Assembly (NCBI RefSeq): GCF_029351045.1
Contig: NZ_JARKIN010000001.1
Span: forward strand, 6,477,001-6,541,000
Reading direction: 5' to 3'
Length of the DNA: 64,000 nucleotides
From: Streptomyces sp. WMMB303
Lineage (GTDB): Bacteria > Actinomycetota > Actinomycetes > Streptomycetales > Streptomycetaceae
Both the position numbers and the translations under genes were made by a program. The notes under the pieces are model-generated. The model did no database searches. It saw nothing but the letters and a program-made list of their open reading frames with translations, and had not been told where the DNA came from. Positions 10,546 through 19,081 of this stretch are shown here, in pieces. The number at the start of each line of letters is the position of its first letter. Positions within the stretch are counted from its first letter, which is position 1.

Positions 10546-11373
10546 TCAGGAGGCGGAAGAACCGCCCTCGCCCCGCTCCCTTCCTACTGCGTTTGCCGCG
10601 CGTGCGCGGGCGCGGTCACGTGCGGCTTCCTCATTGGCCGCGATCGCGTCCCGCAGATACCGGGCCAGCCCCGGCCGGATCGCGTCATAGGTGGCGGTGA
10701 AGCGCTCGTCCTGGACGTACATCTCACCGAGCCTGCTGTGCATCCCGTGGTCGCACGGGTAGCTGGTGCGGGAGATGAACAGCCGGTGCCGCTCGGCCAG
10801 ATCGGTCACTCCGGGCGCGTCCGGCGCATCCCCGGCCGCCATCCGGTCGGCGACCGCGCGGTGGATCCCGTCCAGCTCCCGGGTGAGCGCCTTCCAGTCC
10901 TCCTTGGTGCGGGAGGCGGCCCGGCGCTGCGACTCCCGGTACGCCTCGGTGCTGCCCCAGCGGTGCTCCGCCTCCTCGGCGTGCGCCTCCGGGTCGAAGT
11001 CCCCGAAGACCTCGAACCGCTCCTCGGGGGTGAGACTGATGCCCATTTTCCGTGCCTCCATGGCGCGTTCCACGGCGGTGGCCATTTCCGTGAGCCGACC
11101 GATCCGCGCCGTCAGCACGGCGTGCTGCCGGCGCAGCAGGTCGATCGGGTCCGCAGCGGGGTCGTCCAGCAGGACGGCGACCTCCTCCAGCGGGAAACCC
11201 AGTTCCCGGTGGAAGAGGATCTGCTGCAGCCGGTCCAGGTCGGCATCGGTGTAGCGCCGGTGTCCGGCCGCCGTGCGCTCCCCGGGGACCAGCAGGCCGA
11301 TCTCGTCGTAGTGGTGCAGGGTGCGCACCGTGATCCCGGCGAGAGCGGCGACCTGCCCGACGGAGTGGCTCAT
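10546..11373 (-). CDS. MerR-family transcriptional regulator with TipAS-type domain
   Basis: This 275-residue regulator has an N-terminal MerR winged helix-turn-helix (SVGQVAALAGITVRTLHHYDEIGLL, broken here only by the domain boundary) and a coiled-coil dimer helix. The C-terminal domain (about 140-250) resembles TipAS, the part of Streptomyces TipAL that binds thiopeptide antibiotics covalently. I chose the ATG at 11373 because GAGGAGG lies 5 nt upstream; an upstream ATG at 11400 lacks a site. TipAS usually has a reactive Cys, and the segment SYPCDHGMH offers one candidate. It is the last gene of a minus-strand run after the DinB and PadR genes. The effector is unknown. Confidence 0.9.
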   Translation of the reverse strand: MSHSVGQVAALAGITVRTLHHYDEIGLLVPGERTAAGHRRYTDADLDRLQQILFHRELGFPLEEVAVLLDDPAADPIDLLRRQHAVLTARIGRLTEMATAVERAMEARKMGISLTPEERFEVFGDFDPEAHAEEAEHRWGSTEAYRESQRRAASRTKEDWKALTRELDGIHRAVADRMAAGDAPDAPGVTDLAERHRLFISRTSYPCDHGMHSRLGEMYVQDERFTATYDAIRPGLARYLRDAIAANEEAARDRARARAANAVGRERGEGGSSAS

Positions 11374-11466
11374 ATCCGCCTCCTCGTTGGCTTGCGGCAT
11401 CCACGGTGCGCCCTCACGTCACGTGAGGTGCAAGCCGTTCTTCCGGGCGCCGCTGCGGCGACGGAC

Positions 11467-12072
11467 TCAGAACGGCCGCCGGTCCGTCAGGACGCTGAGG
11501 TCCCGCTCGCCCTCGCCCGCCATCACGAAGGCGCCGCCCTCCAGCCGGGAGATCAGGTCGCGGGCCCACGCCGCGTCGCTCTCGGCCGTGTGCACCCACA
11601 GCTTCATGATCTCCCCGATGTGCCCCCACTCCGGCGGAGCACCACCGTCCGGGGTCCAGTTCGAGGTGACCTCGTCGCGCCAGGACTCCAGCGCGGCGAC
11701 CCGCTCCTCCAGCAGCGCGACGGCCTCCGCGCGGGGCAGGTCCACGAGGAACCCGACGGCGGAAGTGAGCAGCTCCTGCTTCTCCCGGGTGGCGGTCAGC
11801 GCGTGCCGCAGCAGCCGGAAGAACTCCGCCTCACCGGCCGCGGTGATCTCGTACTCGGTGCGCGGCGGGCCGCCCGCGGTGCTGGGGGCGATGGCGTGGG
11901 CGAGCAGCAGGTCCTGCTTGGCGAGCTGCTTGAGCGCGTGGTAGATCGAGCCGGGCTTGGCCGCCGACCACTCGTGCGCGCCCCAGAACTCCAGATCGTT
12001 GCGGACCTGGTAGCCGTGCGCCCGCCCCCGCAGGCGCACGTCCCCCAGCACCAGCAGCCGGATCGCCGACAT
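11467..12072 (-). CDS. PadR-family transcriptional regulator
   Basis: This 201-residue protein has the PadR winged helix at its N-terminus (LLVLGDVRLRGRAHGYQV to GSIYHALKQLAKQDLL) and the C-terminal helical dimerization domain (PadR/Vir type). PadR proteins usually repress a nearby exporter or stress gene until a small ligand binds. No transporter is directly adjacent; its neighbours are a DinB-fold protein (82-nt gap) and a TipA-like regulator (93-nt gap), all on the minus strand. The target is therefore probably its own operon, which is an inference. Confidence 0.9.
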   Translation of the reverse strand: MSAIRLLVLGDVRLRGRAHGYQVRNDLEFWGAHEWSAAKPGSIYHALKQLAKQDLLLAHAIAPSTAGGPPRTEYEITAAGEAEFFRLLRHALTATREKQELLTSAVGFLVDLPRAEAVALLEERVAALESWRDEVTSNWTPDGGAPPEWGHIGEIMKLWVHTAESDAAWARDLISRLEGGAFVMAGEGERDLSVLTDRRPF

Positions 12073-12154
12073 CGCTCCCTGTCCCCGTCACACCGCCGTG
12101 GTTCTGTCAAGCACCACCCTATGCGGGGCCGCCGGGGCGGGGGCGGCAGCGGGG

Positions 12155-12763
12155 TCAGTCCCGCGGGGTGTCGCCCCCGCCGGGCGCGCCGCCGAAGGCC
12201 GACCAGTCCGGCTCGGGCATCGCACCCGTCTCGAACACGAGATCGAAGGCACCCTTGCCGTCGAGCGTCTCGCGGATGATGTCGGCGTGCCCCGCGTGCC
12301 GCGCGTACTCCTCGATCAGGTGCAGCAGGCCCCAGCGCCAGGAGAACTCGCCGCCCTTGTCCCACGGCGCGGGCGGCACGACGAAGGTCTCGTCCAGCGA
12401 GCCCAGCCCGGCGACGGCCCGCTCGGTCTCGGCACCGACCCGCTCGCTCTCGGCGAGCAGCACCTCGACGGTCTCGTCCTCGCCCGGCCTGAAGCTGGTC
12501 TCCCACTCCGCGCGCTTGACCTCCTCGGCGACGTCGATCCCACGGAAGGTACGCAGCCAGCTCGCCTCCGTCACGGTCACGTGCTTGAGGACCCCGGCCA
12601 CCGACAGTTCGCCGGCCGTGGGGGTGCTGCGGGCCTGCTCCTCGGTCAGCCCGTGCACGGCCCGGCGGATGCCGCCGCGCTGCGCCTCCAGGAACGCCAG
12701 CAGGGCTCCGCGCTCGTCACCGGGGGCCTCTGCCTGGACGACTACCGGCATGCTGCTCGCCAC
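12155..12763 (-). CDS. DinB-family protein (DUF664 type)
   Basis: This 202-residue four-helix-bundle protein belongs to the DinB/YfiT superfamily, which includes metal-dependent thiol S-transferases such as those using mycothiol. The three metal ligands expected for an active member appear as His in VLKHVTV and two His in EEYARHAGHAD. The N-terminus AEAPGDERGALLAFLEAQRG is typical of the actinobacterial DUF664 group. It begins a small minus-strand run with the PadR and MerR genes, which fits a stress or detoxification role, but no substrate can be named. Confidence 0.88.
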   Translation of the reverse strand: MASSMPVVVQAEAPGDERGALLAFLEAQRGGIRRAVHGLTEEQARSTPTAGELSVAGVLKHVTVTEASWLRTFRGIDVAEEVKRAEWETSFRPGEDETVEVLLAESERVGAETERAVAGLGSLDETFVVPPAPWDKGGEFSWRWGLLHLIEEYARHAGHADIIRETLDGKGAFDLVFETGAMPEPDWSAFGGAPGGGDTPRD

Positions 12764-12907
12764 CTCTCGGGTCGGTCCGGGGCCTCTCCCCGGCCGATGA
12801 CCACAAGCTATGCGGCCTCGCGGTCAGGGTCTGTCCTCGATCGGGCACGAGGGGTGCGGCATTTCCCGGGGCTCCGCCCCGCCCCGGACGGAGACCGTGA
12901 CGGGGCC

Positions 12908-12943
12908 GGGCGGAACGGCCGGAGCGGGCGGAACGGCCGGAGC
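12908..12943. repeat. Perfect tandem duplication of an 18-bp unit
   Basis: The unit GGGCGGAACGGCCGGAGC occurs twice without interruption (12908-12925, 12926-12943), directly after the aldehyde dehydrogenase stop codon. It looks like a replication slippage product. Confidence 0.7.
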
Positions 12944-12945
12944 GA

Positions 12946-14403
12946 TCAGAACGGGAACTCGCTGCGCTCCCGCTGGATGGAGACCCAGCGGGTGGTGGTG
13001 AACGCCTCCACCACCTGCGGCCCGTTCAGCCTGCCCAGACCCGAGTGCTTCTCGCCGCCGTACGGCACGATCGGCTCGTCGGCGACCGTGGAGTCGTTCA
13101 CGTGCACCATGCCCGCCTCGATCCGGCGGGCGACGGCGACACCGCGCTCGATGTCCGCGGTGTGCACCGCGCCGGCGAGTCCGTAGGGGGTGTCGTTGGC
13201 GATCCGTACCGCGTCCTCCTCGCCGTCGGCACCGATGATCAGTGCGACCGGCCCGAAGATCTCCTCGTGCCGCAGCGGGGAGTCCGCCGGCAGGTCCGCC
13301 AGCACGCTGGGCGAGACGAGGTTGCCGTTCGCCGAACCGTGCAGCAGCGCCGTGGCGCCCTCGGAGAGTGCCTGCTCGACGATGGCCGTCACCCGCTCCG
13401 CCTGGCGGGAGTTGATCAGCGGACCGATGTGGGTCTCCGGCTTCGCCGGGTCCCCCACCACCAGTCGGCCGACCCGGTCCACGAACTTCGCGGTGAACTC
13501 CCGCTCCAGGCCACGGTCCACGATGATCCGGTTGGCCGCCATGCACAGTTGGCCCTGGTTGACGAAGCGGCTGTAGACCGCGGCGTCCACGGCGTAGTCC
13601 ACATCGGCGTCGTCCAGCACCACCAGGCCGCTGTTGGAGCCGAGTTGGAGTATCACCCGCTTGAAGTTCCGGCCCGCGACGGTGGCCACATGGCGGCCGA
13701 CGCGGTCGGAGCCGGTGAAGGAGATGACCTTCGGCACCGGGTGCTCGATCAGCGTGTCACCGATCTCCGCACTGTCGGTGATCACGACGTTCACCAGCCC
13801 CGGCGGCAGCCCGGCGTCCTCCAGCACCTTGGCGACCAGGGTGCCCCCGCACACCGGGGTCGACTGGTGCGGCTTGAGGACGGTGGCGTTGCCCAGCGCC
13901 AGCGCGGGCGCCACGGACTTGACCGCCAGCAGGAACGGGTAGTTGAAGGGGGAGATGACCCCCACGACCCCCACCGGGTCCCGGTAGACGCGGTTCTCCT
14001 TGCCGGGCACCGAGGAGGGCAGGATCTCCCCGAGCGGGTTGAGCGAGAGCTGGAGGGCCTCCCGGAAGAACTCCTTCACCATGTGGATCTCGAAGGCCGC
14101 CTTGTGCCGGGTGCCGCCCAGCTCGGCGATGATGGCCTCGGTGATCCGCGGCTCGTTCTCCTCGATGACCCGGATCGCTCGCTCGAAGACCCGTCTGCGG
14201 GCGTACGGGTTGGTGGCAGCCCAGTCGCGCTGCGCGCGTTCGGCCGCGCGATACGCCTCGTCGACCTCGTCGCGTGTGGCGACGGTGATGGAGGCGAGCT
14301 TCTCCCCGTTGTACGGGTTGAAGTCGATGATGTCCCAGGAGCCGGAGCCGGGACGCCACTCGCCGTCTATGCACTGGAGTGCCAGGTCCGTGAAGTAGGC
14401 CAT
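12946..14403 (-). CDS. Aldehyde dehydrogenase family protein
   Basis: This 485-residue cytosolic enzyme of the NAD(P)-dependent aldehyde dehydrogenase superfamily would oxidise an aldehyde to an acid. The ATG at 14403 has GAAGGA about 6 nt upstream; the frame stays open further upstream but there it overlaps the regulator gene. The catalytic Cys lies in NQGQLCMAANR, and the NAD-binding segment SFTGSDRVGRHV is present. The segment that normally reads ELGG, whose Glu is the general base, reads QLGSNSG here (Gln codon at 13645-13647). It may therefore have altered chemistry, or another residue may replace the base. The adjacent XRE regulator (57-nt gap, same strand) is not an obvious partner. 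Confidence 0.92.
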   Translation of the reverse strand: MAYFTDLALQCIDGEWRPGSGSWDIIDFNPYNGEKLASITVATRDEVDEAYRAAERAQRDWAATNPYARRRVFERAIRVIEENEPRITEAIIAELGGTRHKAAFEIHMVKEFFREALQLSLNPLGEILPSSVPGKENRVYRDPVGVVGVISPFNYPFLLAVKSVAPALALGNATVLKPHQSTPVCGGTLVAKVLEDAGLPPGLVNVVITDSAEIGDTLIEHPVPKVISFTGSDRVGRHVATVAGRNFKRVILQLGSNSGLVVLDDADVDYAVDAAVYSRFVNQGQLCMAANRIIVDRGLEREFTAKFVDRVGRLVVGDPAKPETHIGPLINSRQAERVTAIVEQALSEGATALLHGSANGNLVSPSVLADLPADSPLRHEEIFGPVALIIGADGEEDAVRIANDTPYGLAGAVHTADIERGVAVARRIEAGMVHVNDSTVADEPIVPYGGEKHSGLGRLNGPQVVEAFTTTRWVSIQRERSEFPF

Positions 14404-14459
14404 GCCATTCCTTCGGGGGGTTGAAGGAGATGCTGCTGCTTGGTCATCGTACCGACGTG

Positions 14460-15365
14460 TCACAGGAGTTGACCGATTCGCCACAGGAGATCCCGGGTGT
14501 CTTCGGGAGAAAGGCTGATATCCACCAGTCGCCGTAGCGCCTGGTCGTACTGCGCCACCTCGTCCCGCTTGTCCAGGTAGAGGGCACTGGTGAGCTGCTC
14601 GAGGTAGACGATGTCGTTGAGGTCGGACTCCGGGAAGCGCAGCAGGGTGAAGGCGCCGGCTTCGGCGGCGTGCCCGCCGACGGCGAACGGCGCCACGTGC
14701 AGGTGCACGTTGGGCTGGTGGGAGATCTCGGCGAGGTGGGCGAGCTGGGCCTCCATGACGGCCGTCGAGCCGAACGGCCGGTGCAGCGCGGCCTCGTCCA
14801 GCACGCAGACCAACTGCGGGGCGCTCTCGGCCAGGAGCAGTTTCTGCCGTTCCAGCCGGAGCGCGACGCGGCGCTCGGCGTCCTCCTCGGCCAGCGGGGC
14901 GCGGTGGCCGGCCGCGACCACGGCCCGGGCGTACTCGCCGGTCTGCAGGAGGCCGTGCACGAACTGCACCTCGAACGTGCTGATGTGCGAAGCGGCACCC
15001 TCGAGGCCGACGTAGGTCTGGAACCAGCCGGGCAGCACGTCGCTGAAGTTGTGCCACCAGCCCGCGACGCTGGAGTCCCTGGCCAGCCCCAGGAGGGGGG
15101 CGCGCTCGGCGTCGTCGGTGACGCCGTAGAGCGTGAGCAGGTCCTCCACGTCCCGGGCCTTGAAACTGACCCGGCCCAGCTCCATCCGGCTGATTTTGGA
15201 CTCGGAGGCCCGGATCGAGTACCCGGCGGCCTCGCGGGTGACGCCGCGGGCTTCGCGCAATCTCCTGAGCTGCGATCCGAGCAGGATGCGCCGGACCATC
15301 GAGCCGCTGGAACTGTTCACTCCCTTCGCCGCTCCGAGGTCGCTCGCTGCCGATTCTGCTGCCAT
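14460..15365 (-). CDS. XRE-family regulator with DUF5753 domain
   Basis: This 301-residue DNA-binding protein has a helix-turn-helix (about 30-85, LRRLREARGVTREAAGYSIR then SKISRMELG) and a DUF5753 C-terminal domain. Such WhiJ-like proteins occur in many copies in Streptomyces and typically act with a small DUF397 protein and an ATP-binding protein to control development or antibiotic production. All three partners are here: the ATPase gene is divergent and the DUF397 gene lies just beyond it. The long intergenic region to the ATPase start (15366-15639) probably holds both promoters. The target genes are unknown. Confidence 0.92.
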   Translation of the reverse strand: MAAESAASDLGAAKGVNSSSGSMVRRILLGSQLRRLREARGVTREAAGYSIRASESKISRMELGRVSFKARDVEDLLTLYGVTDDAERAPLLGLARDSSVAGWWHNFSDVLPGWFQTYVGLEGAASHISTFEVQFVHGLLQTGEYARAVVAAGHRAPLAEEDAERRVALRLERQKLLLAESAPQLVCVLDEAALHRPFGSTAVMEAQLAHLAEISHQPNVHLHVAPFAVGGHAAEAGAFTLLRFPESDLNDIVYLEQLTSALYLDKRDEVAQYDQALRRLVDISLSPEDTRDLLWRIGQLL

Positions 15366-15639
15366 TTGATCAGCCCTCCACCCCTGCTTGAAGGGAAGTG
15401 TGCCATCCCCGCGCTCCGTTGCGTGCGCGGCCGATTACACACGATCGAAAGTCTCTCGTGCACGTGCATCTGCCCTTGCATCTGCTGTGAGCATTGGGAA
15501 CCATGGGGAGGGCACAAGTGGACTCGCCGGTACGCAAGTTGGCCGCGTGGGTTGCACTGTGGCGCCCGCACCAGGCGGGGTAGCACGGCCGACAGGATCC
15601 GCGCAGGATCGAAACTGCCGCTGACGCCAGGAGTGGCCC

Positions 15640-16530
15640 TTGTTGGGGACCGAAGGATCGACGGTGCTGGAGCCCTTGGAGGGGCTCCGGACGCCGGATG
15701 CCGCCTCGGTCTCCGGCTCCGCTTCCTGCGCGCTCCCGCCGCGCCACGAAGCGGTCTCCAGCGCCCGGAACTTCACCCGCAGCACGCTCCGGCACTGGGA
15801 ACTGGCAGAGAAATTCGACGACGTGGCGCTGGTGGTCTCCGAACTGGTGACCAACGCCATGCGGCACGGCCTCACCCCCGGCGCCGATCACGGGGCGGCG
15901 TCGGGGGACGAGGACGGCCTGCCGGTCCGGCTGCATCTGATGCGCTGGTCGGGCCGGCTGGTCTGTGCCGTACGGGACCCCAGCGACCAGCCCCCCGATG
16001 TGACGGCCGTGCAGGACGCCGCCGCACACCGGGGGGCGCACGGGGGATTCGACGACCGCGGGACACCCGCCGCCCCCCAGGGCCGGCCGGCACTCGCAGG
16101 CTCCATGGAGTACGGGGGCTCCATGGATCGAGGGGGTGCCTCGGCCTTCGGGGCCCCTCTTGAACCCGGGAGGCTCCTCGGCTCCGAGGGGCCTCCCGGG
16201 CACGGGGGAAACGGGGGACACGGGGGACACGGGGGCGCCGTGGAAGCCGGTGACGCGTTCGCCGCAGGCGACGCGTCGGGCGTCTCGTACTCCGAGGACG
16301 CGGAGTACGAGACGCCCGGCTTCACGGCGGAGTCCGGCCGCGGCCTGCGCCTGGTCGACTCCCTCAGCGACGCCTGGGGCTGGCACCCGCTCTCGGGACT
16401 GCTCGCCGGGAAGATCGTCTGGGCGCTCTTCCGGACCGGCCGCGAGGCGCCGGCCCTCGGCGAGGTACCGGCCCTCGGCGGAATACCGGCCGTCAGCGGG
16501 CTGTCAGGTCGTCGAACTCACCGTCCTTGA
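15640..16530 (+). CDS. ATP-binding (GHKL, anti-sigma-kinase-like) protein with a long insert
   Basis: This 296-residue protein has the HATPase_c fold seen in the small serine-kinase-like regulators of Streptomyces. The N box ELVTNAMRHG is at 68-77, a G1-like VRDPSDQPP at 111-119 and the G2 box GRGLRLVDSLSDAWGW at 233-248. In relatives N box and G2 box are much closer; here about 110 residues rich in Gly, His and Ala lie between them, encoded by repetitive DNA with two strong hairpins. The TTG at 15640 is chosen because GGAG lies 6 nt upstream. Its 3' end overlaps the convergent DUF397 gene by 38 nt. It belongs to the XRE/DUF397 trio. Activity is uncertain because of the insert. Confidence 0.85.
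   Translation: MLGTEGSTVLEPLEGLRTPDAASVSGSASCALPPRHEAVSSARNFTRSTLRHWELAEKFDDVALVVSELVTNAMRHGLTPGADHGAASGDEDGLPVRLHLMRWSGRLVCAVRDPSDQPPDVTAVQDAAAHRGAHGGFDDRGTPAAPQGRPALAGSMEYGGSMDRGGASAFGAPLEPGRLLGSEGPPGHGGNGGHGGHGGAVEAGDAFAAGDASGVSYSEDAEYETPGFTAESGRGLRLVDSLSDAWGWHPLSGLLAGKIVWALFRTGREAPALGEVPALGGIPAVSGLSGRRTHRP
16165..16200. repeat. Nested hairpin inside the ATPase insert
   Basis: Arms CCCGGGAGGC (16165-16174) and GCCTCCCGGG (16191-16200) enclose a second stem CCTCGG/CCGAGG. It is followed by GGGGGACAC-type 9-bp tandem repeats at about 16201-16235. Confidence 0.75.
16277..16318. repeat. Perfect 18-bp inverted repeat inside the ATPase insert
   Basis: Arms CGGGCGTCTCGTACTCCG (16277-16294) and its exact complement (16301-16318) are separated by 6 nt. 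Such a stem is unusual within a coding sequence and suggests inserted repeat DNA. Confidence 0.8.
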
Positions 16531-16732
16531 CGCCGAGGATCATCGCCTCCAGTTCAGCGGACGTGTAGACGAGCGCGGGCCCGTCGGGGAAGCGCGAGTT
16601 GCGCATGGCGATCTCCCCGTTGGGCAGCTTGGCGAACTCCACGCAGGCTCCCTGCGAGTTACTGAAGCGGCTCTTTCTCCACACGACCCCCTGGAGGTCC
16701 CTGGCGGCCATGCCGTTGAACGCGTCGGGCAC
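16493..16732 (-). CDS. DUF397 domain-containing protein
   Basis: This 79-residue protein is a complete DUF397 member, with the hallmarks VWRKSRFSNSQGACVEFA, the middle MRNSRFPDGPAL and the C-terminal helix preceding VKDGEFDDL. These small proteins accompany DUF5753 XRE regulators such as WhiJ and are thought to modulate them. The XRE gene lies about 1.1 kb further downstream on the same strand, separated by the divergent ATPase gene. An internal ATG (AARDLQG) is possible, but the ATG at 16732 gives the usual length. Its 3' end overlaps the ATPase gene by 38 nt. Confidence 0.9.
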   Translation of the reverse strand: MPDAFNGMAARDLQGVVWRKSRFSNSQGACVEFAKLPNGEIAMRNSRFPDGPALVYTSAELEAMILGVKDGEFDDLTAR

Positions 16733-16885
16733 TTGGAACTCCTGAGGTGGTCGAATGTGCAGGACCGGGTCGCGCAGCCGTGAACTGCCAACTTCCCGGG
16801 ATCATAACTTTGTTCACGTACGGATGCATGTGCCGATGCACGTGCACGACGGCGGGTCGCAAGGCCGTCACAGCTGGTCAGACCC

Positions 16886-16916
16886 TTGACTTAAACTTGG
16901 CTTCAAGTTCTAGCGT
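16886..16916 (+). promoter_or_regulatory. MerR-type promoter and dyad operator of the ABC exporter
   Basis: A -35 box TTGACT (16886-16891) and a -10 box TAGCGT (16911-16916) are separated by 19 bp, the long spacing typical of MerR-activated promoters. The dyad AACTTG-GCTT-CAAGTT (16894-16909) lies within the spacer, and a further 2 of 4 flanking pairs match. The ATG at 16923 is only 6 nt past the -10 box, so the transcript would be leaderless. A 17-bp reading (TCTAGC as -10) is the alternative. Confidence 0.65.
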
Positions 16917-16922
16917 CGCGTC

Positions 16923-18863
16923 ATGAGCATGGAGATGACGGCATGGCAGGCGCTCTACAACGCACGCCAGGCCCACCAGGACCAGCACCCCTTCTCCGCG
17001 GCCGCGATCGGCCGCATCGTCCGCTTCGCACACCGCCACCACCGCAGAATGCTCGCATTCATGCTGCTCAGCAGCGTGCTCGCGGTGCTCACGGTGGCCA
17101 CCCCGCTGCTCGCGGGCCGGGTGGTGACCGCGATCGACCAACAGGCCGCCGCAGGCACCGTGCTGGGACTCGCCGGGCTGATCGCGGCCATCGCCCTGGC
17201 GGAGGCGGGCGTCGGCCTTCTGACCCGCTGGCTGTCCGCGCGTGTCGGGGAGGGACTCATCCTCGATCTGCGTACCGCCGTCTACGACCATGTGCAGCGG
17301 ATGCCGGTGGCCTTCTTCACCCGCACCCGGACCGGCGCCCTGGTGAGCCGCCTCAACAACGACGTCATCGGCGCCCAGCGCGCCTTCTCCTCCACGCTCT
17401 CGCAGGTCTTCAGCAACGTCGTCACCCTGCTGCTGACCCTGGTGGTGATGTTCAACCTGTCCTGGCGGATCACCCTGCTCGCGCTGGTGCTGCTGCCCCT
17501 GTTCGTCCTCCCCGCCCGGCGGATGGGCGCCCGGCTCGCCCGGCTGGAGCGGGAACGGGCCGACCACAACGCGCGGATGAGCACCCAGATGACCGAGCGC
17601 TTCTCCGCACCCGGCGCCACCCTGGTCAAGCTGTTCGGACGGCCACGCGAGGAGTCCGAGGAATTCGCCGCCCGCGCCGACCGGGTACGCGCCATCGGAG
17701 TGCGCACCGCCATGGTGCAGGAAGTCTTCTTCACCGCGCTGACCCTGGTGGCAGCGCTCGCACTCGCCCTCGTCTACGGACTCGGCGGCTACTACGCGCT
17801 GCGCGGCAGCCTGGAGCCGGGCGCCGTCGTCTCCCTCGCCCTGCTGCTCACCCGCCTGTACGCCCCGCTGACCGCACTGGCCAGCGCCCGGGTCGCGGTC
17901 ATGAGCGCCCTCGTCAGCTTCCAGCGCGTCTTCGAAGTCCTCGACCTCGAACCGCTGATCGACGAGAAGCCGGACGCGGAAGAGGTGCCCGCCGGCCCCG
18001 TCTCCGTGGAGTTCGACGACGTCCACTTCAGCTACCCCTCCCCCGACAAGGTCTCCCTCGCGTCCCTGGAGGAGGTCGCCACGCTCGACACCCGGGGCGG
18101 CGAGGAGGTGCTGCACGGCATCTCCTTCCGCGCCGAACCAGGACAGATGGTCGCCCTCGTGGGCTCCTCGGGCGCGGGCAAATCCACCCTCGCCTCGCTG
18201 CTGCCCCGCCTCTACGACGTGGACAGCGGCGCCGTCCGGCTCGGCGGGACGGACGTGCGCGACCTGAGCGCCGCCACGATCCGGCAGACCCTCGGCATGG
18301 TCACCCAGGACGGCCACCTCTTCCACGACACCATCCGCGCCAACCTGCTGCTGCCCCGGCCGGAGGCCACCGACGAAGAGCTGTGGTCCGCGCTGCGCCG
18401 GGCCCGCCTCGACGGGCTGGTCGCCGCCCTGCCCGACGGCCTGGACACCCTCGTCGGAGAACGCGGCTACCGGCTCTCCGGCGGCGAGCGGCAGCGGCTG
18501 ACCATCGCCCGGCTGCTGCTCGCCCGGCCCCGCCTCGTACTGCTGGACGAGGCGACGGCCCACCTGGACTCCACCTCCGAGGCCGCCGTGCAGGAAGCGC
18601 TCGCCGAGGCGCTGCAAGGCCGCACCTCCCTCGTCATCGCCCACCGGCTGTCCACCGTGCGAGCCGCCGACCGGATCCTCGTCCTGGAAGAGGGCCGGAT
18701 CGTCGAGCAGGGCACCCACGAGCAACTGCTGGCCGCGGGCGGCCGCTACGAGGAACTCCACCGCACACAGTTCCTCGCGGGCGACCACCCCGCCGAAGCG
18801 CACCCGGCGGAAGCACCGGCCGCGGGCGCACCCGGGAGACCGGAAGCGGTTCCCCACCGGTGA
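16923..18863 (+). CDS. ABC exporter, fused permease and ATPase (multidrug/lipid type)
   Basis: This 646-residue half-transporter should dimerise in the membrane and export hydrophobic compounds or lipids. The N-terminal permease domain has about six membrane segments (40-330), and the C-terminal ATPase has Walker A GSSGAGKS (about 414-421), signature LSGGERQR (about 517-524), Walker B LVLLDEAT (538-545) and the H-loop IAHRLS. It ends in an Ala/Pro-rich tail. The promoter directly upstream is of MerR type with a dyad, so expression is probably induced by a ligand sensed by a MerR regulator. The nearest MerR gene is the TipA-like one 5.5 kb away, which makes a link possible but unproven. Confidence 0.93.
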   Translation: MSMEMTAWQALYNARQAHQDQHPFSAAAIGRIVRFAHRHHRRMLAFMLLSSVLAVLTVATPLLAGRVVTAIDQQAAAGTVLGLAGLIAAIALAEAGVGLLTRWLSARVGEGLILDLRTAVYDHVQRMPVAFFTRTRTGALVSRLNNDVIGAQRAFSSTLSQVFSNVVTLLLTLVVMFNLSWRITLLALVLLPLFVLPARRMGARLARLERERADHNARMSTQMTERFSAPGATLVKLFGRPREESEEFAARADRVRAIGVRTAMVQEVFFTALTLVAALALALVYGLGGYYALRGSLEPGAVVSLALLLTRLYAPLTALASARVAVMSALVSFQRVFEVLDLEPLIDEKPDAEEVPAGPVSVEFDDVHFSYPSPDKVSLASLEEVATLDTRGGEEVLHGISFRAEPGQMVALVGSSGAGKSTLASLLPRLYDVDSGAVRLGGTDVRDLSAATIRQTLGMVTQDGHLFHDTIRANLLLPRPEATDEELWSALRRARLDGLVAALPDGLDTLVGERGYRLSGGERQRLTIARLLLARPRLVLLDEATAHLDSTSEAAVQEALAEALQGRTSLVIAHRLSTVRAADRILVLEEGRIVEQGTHEQLLAAGGRYEELHRTQFLAGDHPAEAHPAEAPAAGAPGRPEAVPHR

Positions 18864-18934
18864 GCGCTCCGCACCGGCACGCACCGCGGACGCCACCGGG
18901 ACACGGGAGGCCCCGGAGCGCACCCGGACGCGGC

Positions 18935-18952
18935 ACGCGGGCCGGCCCGCGT
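18935..18952. repeat. Perfect 18-bp palindrome in the exporter-Mbl gap
   Basis: ACGCGGGCCGGCCCGCGT is self-complementary without a loop. It lies 72 nt after the exporter stop codon and 130 nt before the next start, so it could be a terminator stem or a protein-binding site. Confidence 0.5.
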
Positions 18953-19081
18953 CACCCCCGCGGACGCGCTCGGCAGGCGCGCCCCCGCGCAGAGGCACAG
19001 GCTGAGCCGTGGACCGTCCCACGGCTCCGTCCCGCGGCGGTCCACTGGTACACGCCAGCCTGCCGGAAGGACACGAGCGCC

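Noticed and set aside
10510..12279. A 589-codon plus-strand frame over the MerR and PadR genes
   Set aside because: No known family, low-complexity composition, and the minus strand carries two clear regulators.
16201..16235. Tandem GGGGGACAC repeats considered as a CRISPR-like array
   Set aside because: The unit is only 9 bp with no spacers; it is a simple tandem repeat inside a gene.
16943..19081. The open frame upstream of the Mbl-like gene, running through the ABC exporter
   Set aside because: It is out of frame with the exporter, reads as Arg/Pro-rich sequence, and the ATG at 19082 has a ribosome-binding site and a family-like N-terminus.
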